A stretch of DNA of 64,000 nt. Origin: Sandaracinaceae bacterium. GTDB lineage: Bacteria; Myxococcota_A; Polyangia; Polyangiales; Houyiibacteriaceae. A program made the translations under genes and the position numbers. Location: the NCBI GenBank assembly GCA_016706685.1, contig JADJJE010000019.1, positions 121,100 to 185,099 of the forward strand, read 5' to 3'. Below, in pieces: positions 35,832 through 45,654 of the stretch (position 1 is its first letter; every line of letters starts with the position of its first letter). The notes below the pieces were generated by a model, which ran no database searches, was not told the origin of the DNA, and saw only the letters and a list, made by a program, of their open reading frames with translations.

Positions 35832-36932
35832 CTACACCAGCTTCTTACGGAAGCGCACCGAGGCGAGCGTCACGAAGCCCACCAGGATGACGCTCATCCA
35901 GAACAGCTCACCGGACACGTCGTCGAACTCCGCGCCCTTGAGGGTGATGCCACGCACGATGCGCAGGTAGTGCGTGAGCGGGAGCACCTCGCTGAGAAGC
36001 TGCGCGGGGCGCGGCATGCCCTCCCACGGAAACGCGAAGCCGGAGAGCAGGATGTTGGGTAGCAGGAAGAAGAAGCTCATCTGCATCGCTTGCTGCTGCG
36101 TGGCGGCCAGCGTGCTGAACACCAGACCGAGCGCCAGGTTGGCCGCGATGAACACGAAGCTCAGGGCATACAGCAGCGGCAACGAGCCTCGGAAGGGCAC
36201 CTCGAACACCACGTGACCGGCCGCGAGGATGAGCGTCACCTGCACGTAGCCCACGGCCACGTAGGGCAGCAGCTTCCCGATCATGAGTTCGTAGCCGCGC
36301 ACGGGGGACACGATCAGCGCCTCGAGGGTGCCGCGCTCTCGCTCGCGTGCGATGGCCATGGAGGTGAGCATCACCATGGTCATGGTCAGGATCACGCCGA
36401 TGATGCCAGGGACCACGAAGACCGCCGTGCGCAGCTCGGGGTTGTACCAAACCGTGGGCTCGGTCGCGACGAGCGGGGCAGCCCGCACCACGCTGAGACG
36501 CGCGCTGGTGTCGGCGGCGAGGCTAGCGGCGGTGCTGGTCGCCGACGCGACCGTTTGGGGATCGGACCCGTCGACGATCACCTGGACCGTGCCGCCGCGG
36601 CGTGCGGCCACGGCCGCGCCGTAGCCATCGGGGAACACCACGGCCACCTTGGCGCGGCCAGCGCGGAAGGCGCGCTCGACCTCTTCGTAGCTCCGCACGT
36701 GGCCCACGATGTCGTAGTAGCCCGTCACCTCCATGGAGCGCACGAAGTCGCGCGAGCGGCTGCTGTGGTCGTGGTCCAGCACCACCGTGGGCATGTGTCG
36801 CACGTCGTTGTTGATGGCGTACCCGAAGAGCAGCAGCTGCATGACGGGCATGACCACCATCATCGCGAGCGTCAGCGGGTCACGCCGCACCTGACGCAGC
36901 TCCTTGTCCGCGATCGCGAGGAGGCGGCTCAT
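35832..36932 (-). CDS. ABC-2 type exporter permease
   Basis: A 366-residue permease of the ABC-2 family (YhhJ/YbhS-like). It has an N-terminal helix (DPLTLAMMVVMPVMQLLLFGY), a large periplasmic domain (about 45-170) and five C-terminal helices with the signature RERERGTLEALIVSPV and LSGFAFPWEGMPRPAQLLSE. It overlaps the ATPase gene by 4 nt (ATGA). It is the membrane channel of the tetR-hlyD-ABC-ABC2 operon. Confidence 0.92.
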   Translation of the reverse strand: MSRLLAIADKELRQVRRDPLTLAMMVVMPVMQLLLFGYAINNDVRHMPTVVLDHDHSSRSRDFVRSMEVTGYYDIVGHVRSYEEVERAFRAGRAKVAVVFPDGYGAAVAARRGGTVQVIVDGSDPQTVASATSTAASLAADTSARLSVVRAAPLVATEPTVWYNPELRTAVFVVPGIIGVILTMTMVMLTSMAIARERERGTLEALIVSPVRGYELMIGKLLPYVAVGYVQVTLILAAGHVVFEVPFRGSLPLLYALSFVFIAANLALGLVFSTLAATQQQAMQMSFFFLLPNILLSGFAFPWEGMPRPAQLLSEVLPLTHYLRIVRGITLKGAEFDDVSGELFWMSVILVGFVTLASVRFRKKLV

Positions 36933-37921
36933 GCGGCGGCCTCACTCGCGCGCTCGTCGGCGCGCTGGTCGTCGTGCACCAAGGCCACGAACGCGTCTTC
37001 CACCGTGGCGCGCTGCTCGCCGTGGTCGGTGTACACGAACCCCAGCGGGTCCAGCACCGTGGTCACCACCTCGCGCGGGTCGCGGTCGCGCACGGCCACG
37101 CGCAGCCGCGTCCCGAAGGGCGCCACCTCCTCCACGCGGGGGTCTTCGCGCAGCGCGTCGGCCGCGCGACGAGCGTGCGTGGGCACGTCCAGCTCGAGGA
37201 TGCGCAGCTTGCGACGCGCCACGACTTCGAGCGGCGTGCCGGCCTCGAGCACCGTGCCGCGAAAGATGAAGGAGAGCCGGTGACAGCGCTCGGCTTCGTC
37301 CATGTAGTGCGTGGTCACCACCACGGTGGTGCCCTCGTCCGCGATGGTGTGGATCTGATCCCAGAACGAGCGCCGGCTGAGCGGGTCCACGCCGGCGGTG
37401 GGCTCGTCCAGGAAGAGGAGCGGCGGCTCGTGGATGGTGGAGCAAGCCAGCGCCAGGCGTTGTTTCCAGCCCCCGGAGAGCGTGCCGGCCAGCTGGCGCT
37501 GTCGGTCCCCGAGACCGATGCGCTCGATCACGCCGGCCACCCGGGTGCCCCGCGAGCGCCATGGCACGCCGTAGATGCCCGCGTAGAAGCGCAGGTTCTC
37601 GAGCACGGTGAGGTCTTCATACAGGCTGAAGCGCTGCGTCATGTAGCCGATGCGCGCCTTGACCTCTTCGGGGTACTTCGCCACGTCGAAGCCCACCACG
37701 GTGGCGCTGCCCGAGCTGGGGTCCAGCAGGCCGCACAGCATGCGCAGGGTGGTGGACTTGCCCGCCCCATTGGCCCCGAGGACGCCGTAGATCTCGCCAC
37801 GCTGCACGGAGAGGGACACGTCGCGCACGGCCACGAAGTCGCCAAAGCGCCGCGACAGGTGACGCGCGTCGATGACGGGCTCTGCTGCGTCGGGCTCCAC
37901 CGATGCATCGGGGGTGGTCAT
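36929..37921 (-). CDS. ABC exporter ATP-binding protein
   Basis: A 330-residue ATPase with a complete nucleotide-binding domain: Walker A GANGAGKST, signature LSGGWKQR, Walker B LLFLDEPTAG and switch His in VVTTHYMDEAERC. A C-terminal regulatory region follows (about 235-330). Coupled by 4-nt overlaps to the genes on both sides. It powers the ABC-2 permease in drug or lipid efflux. Confidence 0.95.
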   Translation of the reverse strand: MTTPDASVEPDAAEPVIDARHLSRRFGDFVAVRDVSLSVQRGEIYGVLGANGAGKSTTLRMLCGLLDPSSGSATVVGFDVAKYPEEVKARIGYMTQRFSLYEDLTVLENLRFYAGIYGVPWRSRGTRVAGVIERIGLGDRQRQLAGTLSGGWKQRLALACSTIHEPPLLFLDEPTAGVDPLSRRSFWDQIHTIADEGTTVVVTTHYMDEAERCHRLSFIFRGTVLEAGTPLEVVARRKLRILELDVPTHARRAADALREDPRVEEVAPFGTRLRVAVRDRDPREVVTTVLDPLGFVYTDHGEQRATVEDAFVALVHDDQRADERASEAAA

Positions 37922-38895
37922 GGGCGCGCCTCGCCACGCCAGCGCACGAACGCCGGCACACCGGCGCGAAGCTGGTGCTCGGGGTCCTGGACACGAACGC
38001 GCACGCGTACCACCAGGTTGGGCCGCTCCCGCTCGCTGAAGAGAAACCGCGGCGTGAACTCCGTGCGCTGTCCAATGCGCTCGACCGAGCCCTCGAGCGG
38101 CTGCGAGAGCGAGTCCACGCGCACCTCCGCCGTTCTCCCCAGCTGCACTTCCCCCATGCGCGCTTGCGGCACGAACACGTCCACGTACGGCCGGTCCAGC
38201 TCGGCCAGCTCCACCACGGGGGTGCCCGCGCCAACCACTTCACCAGGCTCGAGCAGGCGGTCCACCACCGTGCCCGCTACCGGCGCCGAGAGCTGGGTGT
38301 GAGCGACCCGTACCTGCGCGGCAAGCAGCGCTGCTTCGGATGCCGCCACGCGCGCCTCGGCCGCCAGCAGCTCTTCGTCCCGCGCGCCACTCCGCTGCGC
38401 TCGGCTGGCCTGCTCCAGTGTCCGAACGCGCGCGTCTGCGGCCGCCCAGCTGGCCTCCAGCGCTTCGGCGTCGGCCTCGGGCGCAGCGCCCCGCGTGGCC
38501 AGGGAGCGGATGCGGTCCCGCTGGCGCTCCACCACGCGCAGCTGCTCGCGCGCTCCGCGCAGCTCGGCCGCGGTCGCTCGCCGGTCCTCCGTGCGCACCC
38601 CCGAGCGGAGCAGGGCGAGTTGCGCGCTGACAGCGTCCAGATCCGCCCGACGTGCGGCCACCTCGGCCGCTGCCAGCGCTGGGTCCAGCGAGGCCAGCGG
38701 CGCCCCCTGAGCCACCTCGTCGCCTACCTGCGCCGAGACACCGGTCAGGCGTCCAGGGAGCTCGAACCCCAGGCGCCGTGACTCGTGCTCCACCACACCC
38801 TGCAGCGGCTCGTCCGCCGGCGCTGCCGGATCGAGGGCGTTGCAAGCGCCGAGCGCTAGCGCGCCCATCGCCATGAGCCGCCAAGATGTCTTCAT
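37918..38895 (-). CDS. HlyD-family periplasmic adaptor lipoprotein
   Basis: A 325-residue adaptor. The signal ends in lipobox LGAC, so it is lipid-anchored. A barrel-sandwich half (GRLTGVSAQVGDEVAQGAPLA) is followed by a long coiled coil (about 70-190, rich in Ala/Glu/Arg) and the second lipoyl half (VAHTQLSAPVAGTVVDRLLE). It resembles YbhG of the YbhFSR exporter and joins an ABC exporter to an outer-membrane channel not encoded here. It overlaps tetR by 4 nt. Confidence 0.9.
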   Translation of the reverse strand: MKTSWRLMAMGALALGACNALDPAAPADEPLQGVVEHESRRLGFELPGRLTGVSAQVGDEVAQGAPLASLDPALAAAEVAARRADLDAVSAQLALLRSGVRTEDRRATAAELRGAREQLRVVERQRDRIRSLATRGAAPEADAEALEASWAAADARVRTLEQASRAQRSGARDEELLAAEARVAASEAALLAAQVRVAHTQLSAPVAGTVVDRLLEPGEVVGAGTPVVELAELDRPYVDVFVPQARMGEVQLGRTAEVRVDSLSQPLEGSVERIGQRTEFTPRFLFSERERPNLVVRVRVRVQDPEHQLRAGVPAFVRWRGEARP

Positions 38896-39539
38896 GACTT
38901 CACCTCCGGCTCGGTGACCAGCGTGGCCAGCGTCCTGGCCAGCTGCGCGCGGAACGCATCGTCGAACCGCACACCCAGCGTGGCTTCCATGACGGGGCGC
39001 GCCAGCACGGGAAACACCACGGACGAGAACAAGATGATGAACAGCGCCTCGTGCGAGAGGTCGTTGCGCAGCCGTGGACCGGCCAGCTGCCCCGAGGCCA
39101 GGAGCGCGCGCAACATGGCCATGTTGATGGGCGCGTTGGCCACAGCGAAGCCGCTGCGCTGCTTGGGAGCTCCCCACATCGACCGCAGCAACAGCACGGG
39201 CATCCACGGGCGCGCGTGGGCGGTGTCGAGCAGCTGCCGGAACAGCGACTCGATGGTACGCGGCGTGCCCGGGTCGGGGGGCGCTGCGGCCAGCGCGGCG
39301 CGGATGTCGGTCATGCCGGCCTGCATGAGCGCCTGCCACAGTCCCTCCTTGCCCTCGAAGTAGTAGGTGACCATCGCCGGCGTCACCCCCGCGCGGTCGG
39401 CCACCTCACGCATGGAGATCTCGACGAGACCGCGCTCGGTCACCAGCTCGGCCGCCGCGCGCAAGAGGATGGGGCCGACCTCGACGTCGCTGGGCCGGGG
39501 ACCGCGCTTGGGAGCTGCTGGGGTGCGTGTTCGCGCCAT
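38892..39539 (-). CDS. TetR-family regulator of the efflux operon (CecR-like)
   Basis: A 215-residue TetR protein with an N-terminal HTH (about 25-70: LRAAAELVTERGLVEISMRE and VADRAGVTPAMVTYYFEGKE) and a helical ligand domain. It is the first gene of an operon with 4-nt overlaps at every junction, the arrangement seen for CecR with ybhG-ybhF-ybhSR. ATG 39539 lies 9 nt after the palindrome at 39548-39571, its likely operator, so it probably represses its own operon until an exported compound binds. Confidence 0.9.
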   Translation of the reverse strand: MARTRTPAAPKRGPRPSDVEVGPILLRAAAELVTERGLVEISMREVADRAGVTPAMVTYYFEGKEGLWQALMQAGMTDIRAALAAAPPDPGTPRTIESLFRQLLDTAHARPWMPVLLLRSMWGAPKQRSGFAVANAPINMAMLRALLASGQLAGPRLRNDLSHEALFIILFSSVVFPVLARPVMEATLGVRFDDAFRAQLARTLATLVTEPEVKS

Positions 39540-39547
39540 GGACCCAT

Positions 39548-39571
39548 ATTTATTTAAACGTGTGAATAAAT
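39548..39571. promoter_or_regulatory. Candidate TetR operator of the efflux operon
   Basis: A 24-bp imperfect palindrome: 7-nt outer arms ATTTATT and AATAAAT match exactly, and 10 of 12 pairs match overall around centre 39559.5. It is a rare AT-rich patch just upstream of tetR. Its size fits a TetR dimer site. Confidence 0.6.
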
Positions 39572-39641
39572 CAAGGGAGCGGCACGAAATAGGTGGACTC
39601 GCCGCTTGTGGCGCGCGCCGAGGTGTGCGAAAGGACTCCCG

Positions 39642-40039
<398 letters not shown>

Positions 40040-40042
40040 CGG

Positions 40043-40073
40043 CACCCCCACCTCGTGTGGGGGTGTTGCTTTA
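40043..40073 (+). terminator. Intrinsic terminator of rnpB
   Basis: CACCCCCAC pairs with GTGGGGGTG around a CTCGT loop (40043-40065), a perfect 9-bp GC-rich stem, followed by TTGCTTT. Confidence 0.85.
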
Positions 40074-40090
40074 AGCCCCGCGAGCCAGGC

Positions 40091-41509
40091 TCAGTCGTTG
40101 GGTGCGCCGGCTTCGATCCAGGCGCGGATGTCGTCCAGCTTGTCCATGTCGAGCGCGCCGCCGCCCGCGATGGGGTTCACCGGCATGCGCTCGCCCTCGA
40201 TGGAGGGGTCGCCGATGAGCTTCAGCCACAGGTAGCTGTTGGCCAGGTTGCCCGGATCGATGAGTGGCCGTCCCATGGGGTCCTGCGCCGAGACCTGCAT
40301 CAGGCGCTCGTACAGGCCGCTGCCCTGCAGGATGAGGTCTTCCTCGGGGTCCAGGGGTTCGTGGCAGCCCGAGCAGTTGGCCTCCAGCAGCGGGCGGATG
40401 CGGGTGGCGAAGCCCGTGCCCGAGCCCTCCACCGCGAGGCCGTCCAACAGCGCCGGGTTCTGGGCATAGGAGCAGCCGTTGTAGTCGATGGGGTCGAACA
40501 GGTTGGTCGTGCTCACTGCGGGGTCGAGGCCCTCCACGAAGCAGAACAAGGCCAGCATCTCGGCCACGGAGAACGGCTCGTTCGCCAGCGGCATGCGCGT
40601 GCCGGGGACAGGCGTGCCTTCCATGTGGCCACGAAGCCGCCCGATGATGTAGCTGGTCTCCGGGTCGCCGGCGGTGATGAGCGAGATGGGACCGCTGCGC
40701 ACGCCCATCACGTTGGGCCGCGCGCCGTACGTCCCGTTGCGGTTGAGGTCACCCTGCTCGATGCCCGACGCCATGAAGCTCTGCACCGCATTGGCCAGGT
40801 AGCCCGGTACCTCGGCCACCACGTGGCGGCCCTCGTCGAAGATGCGGAAGCGCTGCTCGTAGCGGAAGTAGGTGAGGTCCTCGATGGTGTTGCCGGCCTG
40901 CACGAACGTGCGCACGAAGCGGCCCACCGTGTAGCGGCCGTCGTACTCGGTGCTCACCGGGTCGGTGAAGTGCATGTGCAGGCCGGGCATGTCGGGACCC
41001 ACCACGATCTCACCTTCGCTGGGCGGGGCGATGTACTCCACCCAGCCGATCTCCACTTCTTGGTCGTTGTCGAAGGTGAAGCGGTCGCCAGTGCGCTCGC
41101 AGCGGTCGAAGACGCCCTCGGGGGTGCCCGACTGCACGTTGCACGGCGCGCCGATGGTGGACGCGAAGTTCGCCGGCGTGTGCAGGTCCGGGTACTCCTT
41201 CTCGTTGTGGCAGACGCCGTTGATGGGCCCACAGCTGCGGATGACCACCTCGGCCTGCAGCTCGATGCCGGTGGGCAGGTTGGTCTGTGCCTCCAGCACG
41301 GCGGCCTCACTGCCGGTGTAGGGCGTGACGGTGCGCGTGGGTCCGAAGAAGGGGGCCCCGCTGTCGGGGGTCCACTCGAGCCCGGGCGGTGCTTCGCCGG
41401 GGTTGGCGTGACGGAACCCATCGGCCTGGCAGGCACCCACGGTGGCGATGGCGGCGGAGAGCAACAAGAGCGAAACGAAGCGGCGCTGGTTCATGGGGGC
41501 TCCGTTCAT
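40091..41509 (-). CDS. Heme-motif lipoprotein (cytochrome-like) of the DUF1501 operon
   Basis: A 472-residue protein with a lipoprotein signal (core LLLLSAAIATV, lipobox VGAC). The mature part has a beta-rich middle with VCHNEKE and, near residue 375, a canonical heme-c site CSGCH (NCSGCHEPLD), followed by helices ending in LDDIRAWIEAGAP, the closing motif of planctomycete-type cytochrome C domains. Only one CxxCH is present. It is lipid-anchored and may transfer electrons or bind heme in the periplasm. The start overlaps the DUF1501 stop by 4 nt, so the genes are cotranslated. Confidence 0.75.
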   Translation of the reverse strand: MNGAPMNQRRFVSLLLLSAAIATVGACQADGFRHANPGEAPPGLEWTPDSGAPFFGPTRTVTPYTGSEAAVLEAQTNLPTGIELQAEVVIRSCGPINGVCHNEKEYPDLHTPANFASTIGAPCNVQSGTPEGVFDRCERTGDRFTFDNDQEVEIGWVEYIAPPSEGEIVVGPDMPGLHMHFTDPVSTEYDGRYTVGRFVRTFVQAGNTIEDLTYFRYEQRFRIFDEGRHVVAEVPGYLANAVQSFMASGIEQGDLNRNGTYGARPNVMGVRSGPISLITAGDPETSYIIGRLRGHMEGTPVPGTRMPLANEPFSVAEMLALFCFVEGLDPAVSTTNLFDPIDYNGCSYAQNPALLDGLAVEGSGTGFATRIRPLLEANCSGCHEPLDPEEDLILQGSGLYERLMQVSAQDPMGRPLIDPGNLANSYLWLKLIGDPSIEGERMPVNPIAGGGALDMDKLDDIRAWIEAGAPND

Positions 41510-42906
41510 CCGAAGAGGTCGGGGACGACGACGTCTGCCGGGAAGAAGACCTCGGGGTCACAGCCGAGGCCGTCCATCAAGGTGTTGAGCAGGCCGCGGT
41601 ACGAGTAGACGGTGCCCTCGGCGCGCAGGTCGTCACGAGCCGTGGTGGCACCCACCACGCGGCCGCCAGATACGGGCCCGCCGAAGAACGGCATGGACAT
41701 CCAGCGCGTGGAGTTGTCGCCGTTGTGGTCCGAGCCGCGCGCCGAGTTGAAGCGGTCGCCACGGGCCGTGCGCGAGAACTCGCTGCCCAGCACCACCAGC
41801 GTGTGGTCCCAGTAGGTGCCGCCGTCGGGGTGCGTCATGCGCGGCAGCACGTGGATGAGCGCCGAGATGAGGTGGTTGAGCGCTTCCATGGAGCCGGGCA
41901 GGCGGTCCTGCTCGCCCGAGTGGTAGTCGTAGCCGCCCTGGTCCAGGTAGACGGCCGGGCAGCCGAAGCGGAACAGGCGCAACGCGAGGCGGATCTCACG
42001 CGCCGACGAGCTGGTGCCGAACAGCATCTGCAGCTCGGTGTTGGAGATGCCGTCCACCACGTCCATGGTGGGGCGGTCGGTGGCCAACAGCGGGTCGGCG
42101 AAGATCGCCGAGTAGGCGGCCGTGGCGGCGCGCGACTGCACGTAGGCGTCCACGCGGGCGCGCTGCATGCGGTGCTGACGGTCGCGCATGCGCGCGTCGG
42201 TGGCGGTCACCATGGGCGCGCCCCAATCCGGGATGGCACCCGAGGCCGAGGCGGCGAAGCGGTCGAACGACCCTCCGCTGAGCACGGGCGGGCGGTGAGG
42301 AGCGAACTCACCCAAGCCGCGCGCCATGGCCGCGCTTCCCATGACGAAGGGCGGCAGGATGACGTTGCCCTCGGCCAGCGCCGCGGCGTAGCGGTCCGCC
42401 AGACCCAAGTTGATGCGCGTGAAGAACCCGGCGGAGCCGTTCACGTAGCCGGTGAGGTAGCGCTCGAGCCCGGTGGTGTGGTTTCCGTCGGCGTAGCCGG
42501 CGAGCGGCTCGTGGTCCACGGTGGGCATGACCGTGATGCGGTCCGCTAGCTGGTGCACGGGCAGCATGCCCGCCGCCGTGCGGTTCGCGTCCAGGAAGCC
42601 CGCGCGCATGAGCAGGTTGCTGACGCCCCACTCCACGCCGGCGGGCACGCCGGAGGCGGTGCCGAACGGGTTGTACGCGCCCGACACGTCGGCGTTGAAC
42701 GCCGTGGGGAAGCGGAAGCCGCCAGCGAGGCGAATGTAGAGCAGGTGCTTGATGGTGCCCTGCCCGCCGGTCTGAGCGACCGCGCGGTTGGGGATGAAGA
42801 GGTGCGGCGCGGTGCTGGCGGCGAGGCCGGCGGCGCTCGCCTTGAGGAAGCCGCGGCGGCTCAGTCCGAAGGTGCTCTTGGGCGATGTTGGCTTGCGGTT
42901 CGTCAT
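41506..42906 (-). CDS. DUF1501 protein, Tat-exported
   Basis: A 466-residue protein with a Tat signal (SRRGFLKASAAGLAAST at 16-32). The DUF1501 domain follows, related to the sulfatase/alkaline-phosphatase superfamily, with LDQGGYDYHSGEQ and LVVLGSEFSRTARGD as its typical late motifs. Such proteins are folded in the cytoplasm, often with a cofactor, before export. In planctomycetes DUF1501 genes commonly pair with PSD1/DUF1549 and cytochrome-like genes, as here. Its biochemical role is not established. Confidence 0.88.
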   Translation of the reverse strand: MTNRKPTSPKSTFGLSRRGFLKASAAGLAASTAPHLFIPNRAVAQTGGQGTIKHLLYIRLAGGFRFPTAFNADVSGAYNPFGTASGVPAGVEWGVSNLLMRAGFLDANRTAAGMLPVHQLADRITVMPTVDHEPLAGYADGNHTTGLERYLTGYVNGSAGFFTRINLGLADRYAAALAEGNVILPPFVMGSAAMARGLGEFAPHRPPVLSGGSFDRFAASASGAIPDWGAPMVTATDARMRDRQHRMQRARVDAYVQSRAATAAYSAIFADPLLATDRPTMDVVDGISNTELQMLFGTSSSAREIRLALRLFRFGCPAVYLDQGGYDYHSGEQDRLPGSMEALNHLISALIHVLPRMTHPDGGTYWDHTLVVLGSEFSRTARGDRFNSARGSDHNGDNSTRWMSMPFFGGPVSGGRVVGATTARDDLRAEGTVYSYRGLLNTLMDGLGCDPEVFFPADVVVPDLFG

Positions 42907-42913
42907 GACAACC

Positions 42914-44746
42914 TCAGTAGAAGAGCATCTCGCTGCTGGAGAGGAGGGCGTAACAGAGGACTCGCGCGAAGGTCTCCGCGTCGCAGGGCTGCGGCACGCA
43001 CGCCGCTCCGCCCACGCGGGCCATGTCGCGCTCCTCGGTGGTGGCGGCGCGACCGAAGTACGTGCGCACCTGGTACTCGACGACCTCCTCGGCGACGGTG
43101 TCGTCCAGCGCGCGGTTCGCCGCGATGGTCTCCGGGAGGATGCGCGCGGCGTCCACGGCGGCCTCGGAGGCGCCACCCGGGTTGCACATCTCCGCCACGA
43201 ACGACTCCTGCGTGGCGGTGTTGAGGATGCTGACGGCCTGGAACCGGGTGGTCACCTGGTTGTCCGGGCAGCCGCCCAGCGTACGCGCCACGTCACGGTA
43301 GCGGTCGTCCACGCGGCCTTCGTCATTGAAGGTCCACTCCGAGTTGGCCAGCACGTCCACCCCGTTGACGCCTGCCTGCATGAGGTCGCCGGTGTTGGGG
43401 ATGCGCCGGTCGCAGGCGCCGATGTCGCTGCTGCCGAAGCGCGCCAGGGTGTCCAGCCAGATCTGGGAGTCCACCTGCTTGAGCGGCCCGTAGGTCCACT
43501 CCGGTGGGTTCAGGTCATCGCCGCACACGTCGTCGCCACACTCGGACGACTGACGATAGAGCTGCGAGGTGACCACCAAGTAGTGGATGCTGCGGATGTC
43601 GCCGCCGTGCGCGAACAGGTACTCCACGAGGGGCTGCAGCACCGAGGGCGTGTAGAACGCCAGGTTGTAGCCGAGGTACTGGTGGAGGACGTCGGCCACG
43701 GCGTGCTCCCACGCCTCGCTCTGCACCGACAAGATGCGCCCCGGCGTCTGAAGCAGGCGCCACTCCTCTTCGGTGAGGTTCTCGGACCACGTGCGCCCAT
43801 TGGTGGCGCGGAAGTCCGGCTGCAGGATGACCTGGTTGAAGCCCCACAGGAGGCTGGTGCACTGGCCGGCCGTGTTCGGGTCCACGTTGCCCTGTTCGTC
43901 CACGCACGCGTGTGACACGAAGGCGTCCGGGAAGCGCATCCCTAGCTGCGGGTGGTCGATGTAGTGGTTGTCCCAGAGCCGGTAGAGCTTGGCCATGTCG
44001 GCGCGCTCGTTGTCGAACGGCGGGCGGCCCAGGAAGAGCGTGAACAGCGCCTCGGCGCGGTCGGCGGCGCTGTCGAAGCGGCGCGTCAGCACGGGGTGCG
44101 CGCTCAGCACTTCCACCAGCTCGTCGTACCGGATGAGGCCGCTGTAGGCCTTGCCCACGGTCTCGTCGGCGTCGTAGATGCGCTCGAAGTTGACGCTGAT
44201 GTTGTCGTAGCGCAGCCGGTCGGCCCAACGCATCTGGTTGACGCGCACGAACTCGGGAGAGGAGACGAGCCGGAGGGCCACCTCGCTGGCCGGGCGGCCC
44301 AAGCAGCTGCGCTCGATCTCGAACAGCGTGGGAAAGAAGCCCGCCAGGTCCACGTACATGCGCCGGCAGGCCTCGGTCTCGTCCACGGGGCGCGTGTCCA
44401 GGCCGGCACCCCAGAGGTGCGGGCACATGGCCTCGTCCAGCGGGTTCTCGAACGTCTGCGCGGCGCAGTGCGCCTGGCAAGCAGCCCCGCACGATCGCCA
44501 ATCGGCAATCTGGCCCACATCGAGAGCCCGGGCGGCGTTGTCCGCGCCGGCGCCACCCGTGAAGGTGTCGTTCAGCGGGTTGTCGCGCCCCACGTACTGA
44601 CCCGGCCCGCGAGCCGGGGTCTCGGCAGAGAAGCCCCCGTCTCCGGCGCAAGCGCTCAGGGCCAAGGGGAACAACACAGCGGCGACCGCAGTTAGGGCGG
44701 AGCGACCAGAGAGGCAGTGATGGCTGCGGGACTGGGAAGGTTCCAT
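42914..44746 (-). CDS. PSD1/DUF1549-like lipoprotein
   Basis: A 610-residue lipoprotein (signal core AAVLFPLALS, lipobox LSAC). Two helical regions resemble the DUF1549 and DUF1553 modules of planctomycete PSD1 proteins: FPTLFEIERSCLGRPASEVA in the first, and RFQAVSILNTATQESFVAEM with YQVRTYFGRAATTEERDMAR near the end. A Cys-rich segment (CGAACQAHCAAQTF) lies near residue 90. GGAG is 5 nt before the ATG. It is the first gene of the DUF1501 operon, 7 nt upstream of it. It is divergent from the beta-barrel gene. Confidence 0.75.
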   Translation of the reverse strand: MEPSQSRSHHCLSGRSALTAVAAVLFPLALSACAGDGGFSAETPARGPGQYVGRDNPLNDTFTGGAGADNAARALDVGQIADWRSCGAACQAHCAAQTFENPLDEAMCPHLWGAGLDTRPVDETEACRRMYVDLAGFFPTLFEIERSCLGRPASEVALRLVSSPEFVRVNQMRWADRLRYDNISVNFERIYDADETVGKAYSGLIRYDELVEVLSAHPVLTRRFDSAADRAEALFTLFLGRPPFDNERADMAKLYRLWDNHYIDHPQLGMRFPDAFVSHACVDEQGNVDPNTAGQCTSLLWGFNQVILQPDFRATNGRTWSENLTEEEWRLLQTPGRILSVQSEAWEHAVADVLHQYLGYNLAFYTPSVLQPLVEYLFAHGGDIRSIHYLVVTSQLYRQSSECGDDVCGDDLNPPEWTYGPLKQVDSQIWLDTLARFGSSDIGACDRRIPNTGDLMQAGVNGVDVLANSEWTFNDEGRVDDRYRDVARTLGGCPDNQVTTRFQAVSILNTATQESFVAEMCNPGGASEAAVDAARILPETIAANRALDDTVAEEVVEYQVRTYFGRAATTEERDMARVGGAACVPQPCDAETFARVLCYALLSSSEMLFY

Positions 44747-44880
44747 ACGGTCTCCGTGGGGGGCGGGATGCGATCGCTGAGGCGCGAGGGCCGAGTTACC
44801 GCACCACTACACAGACTAGAGAGGTCGGGGTGACTTCGCAATAGGTGTTGCGGCCGGACGATTTGGGTACACTCGCGGCC

Positions 44881-45654
44881 ATGAGTCGCACGCACCCCCT
44901 CCGCCTCAGCGCACTTTTCACTACATTACTGGCACTTGCCGGGGCGATCGCCCCCGCCCCGGTGCTGGCCGACGAGCCTGCGGCGGACCCCGCCACAGAG
45001 CCCCCGGCACCCCGGCCCCGGCGTTCCAGTGAGGGTGAAGATGCCCCGAACGCGTTCGTCCTCGAGGGGGCCATGCGCATCGATGTGCAGCGCCTCGACC
45101 GCTACGATCGCGTCAATCGGCTCGTGGAAGACGAGTCCGACTCGGGACGCGAGCTGGGCGGATCGCTCTACCTGGGCCTCATGTTCGGCATGCGCGACAA
45201 CCTCCGCGTGGGCGGTGGCTTCGGGTGGGGTGGCTCCCTCGCCGTGGACCCCGAGGGGGGCGACGCGATCGGGATGGGGCAGCTGCTGTTCCTCGACGTT
45301 CGCCTCGACGTGCTCCTGCCGGTGAAGCGCGACCTCTTCATCATCCTCACGCCCAGCGTGGGCGCGTCCATCATCGCGCCGGGGGATGAGCTCCGCGAGG
45401 TCATCAACATGAGCCGCAACGGCGGCTTCAACACTTGGCGCGGGCCGCGCCTGGGCCTGATGGTAGGCGCCGACGCGGGTGTCCGCTGGGAAGCGGCCAG
45501 CTGGTTCGCGCTACGCGGGACCCTCGGGTATCTGTGGTCGTGGTCGCCCCTGCTGCGCTCGTCCGCCGAGTCCAGCTTCGCCACGGCGGAGCGCGAGTGG
45601 ACGCTCACCGCTCATCGCCTCCGCATCGCCATCGGCGCCGAGGTGACCTTCTGA
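44881..45654 (+). CDS. Outer-membrane beta-barrel protein
   Basis: A 257-residue protein with a signal peptide (core ALFTTLLALAGAIAP, ending LADE), a Pro-rich linker and about eight amphipathic strands (GGSLYLGLMFGMRDNLRVGG; LDVLLPVKRDLFIILTPSVG). It ends IAIGAEVTF with a C-terminal Phe, the barrel-insertion signal. ATG 44881 is chosen because it gives the intact signal. It overlaps the next gene by one base (TGATG), implying coupling with the heme-motif lipoprotein. Confidence 0.78.
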   Translation: MSRTHPLRLSALFTTLLALAGAIAPAPVLADEPAADPATEPPAPRPRRSSEGEDAPNAFVLEGAMRIDVQRLDRYDRVNRLVEDESDSGRELGGSLYLGLMFGMRDNLRVGGGFGWGGSLAVDPEGGDAIGMGQLLFLDVRLDVLLPVKRDLFIILTPSVGASIIAPGDELREVINMSRNGGFNTWRGPRLGLMVGADAGVRWEAASWFALRGTLGYLWSWSPLLRSSAESSFATAEREWTLTAHRLRIAIGAEVTF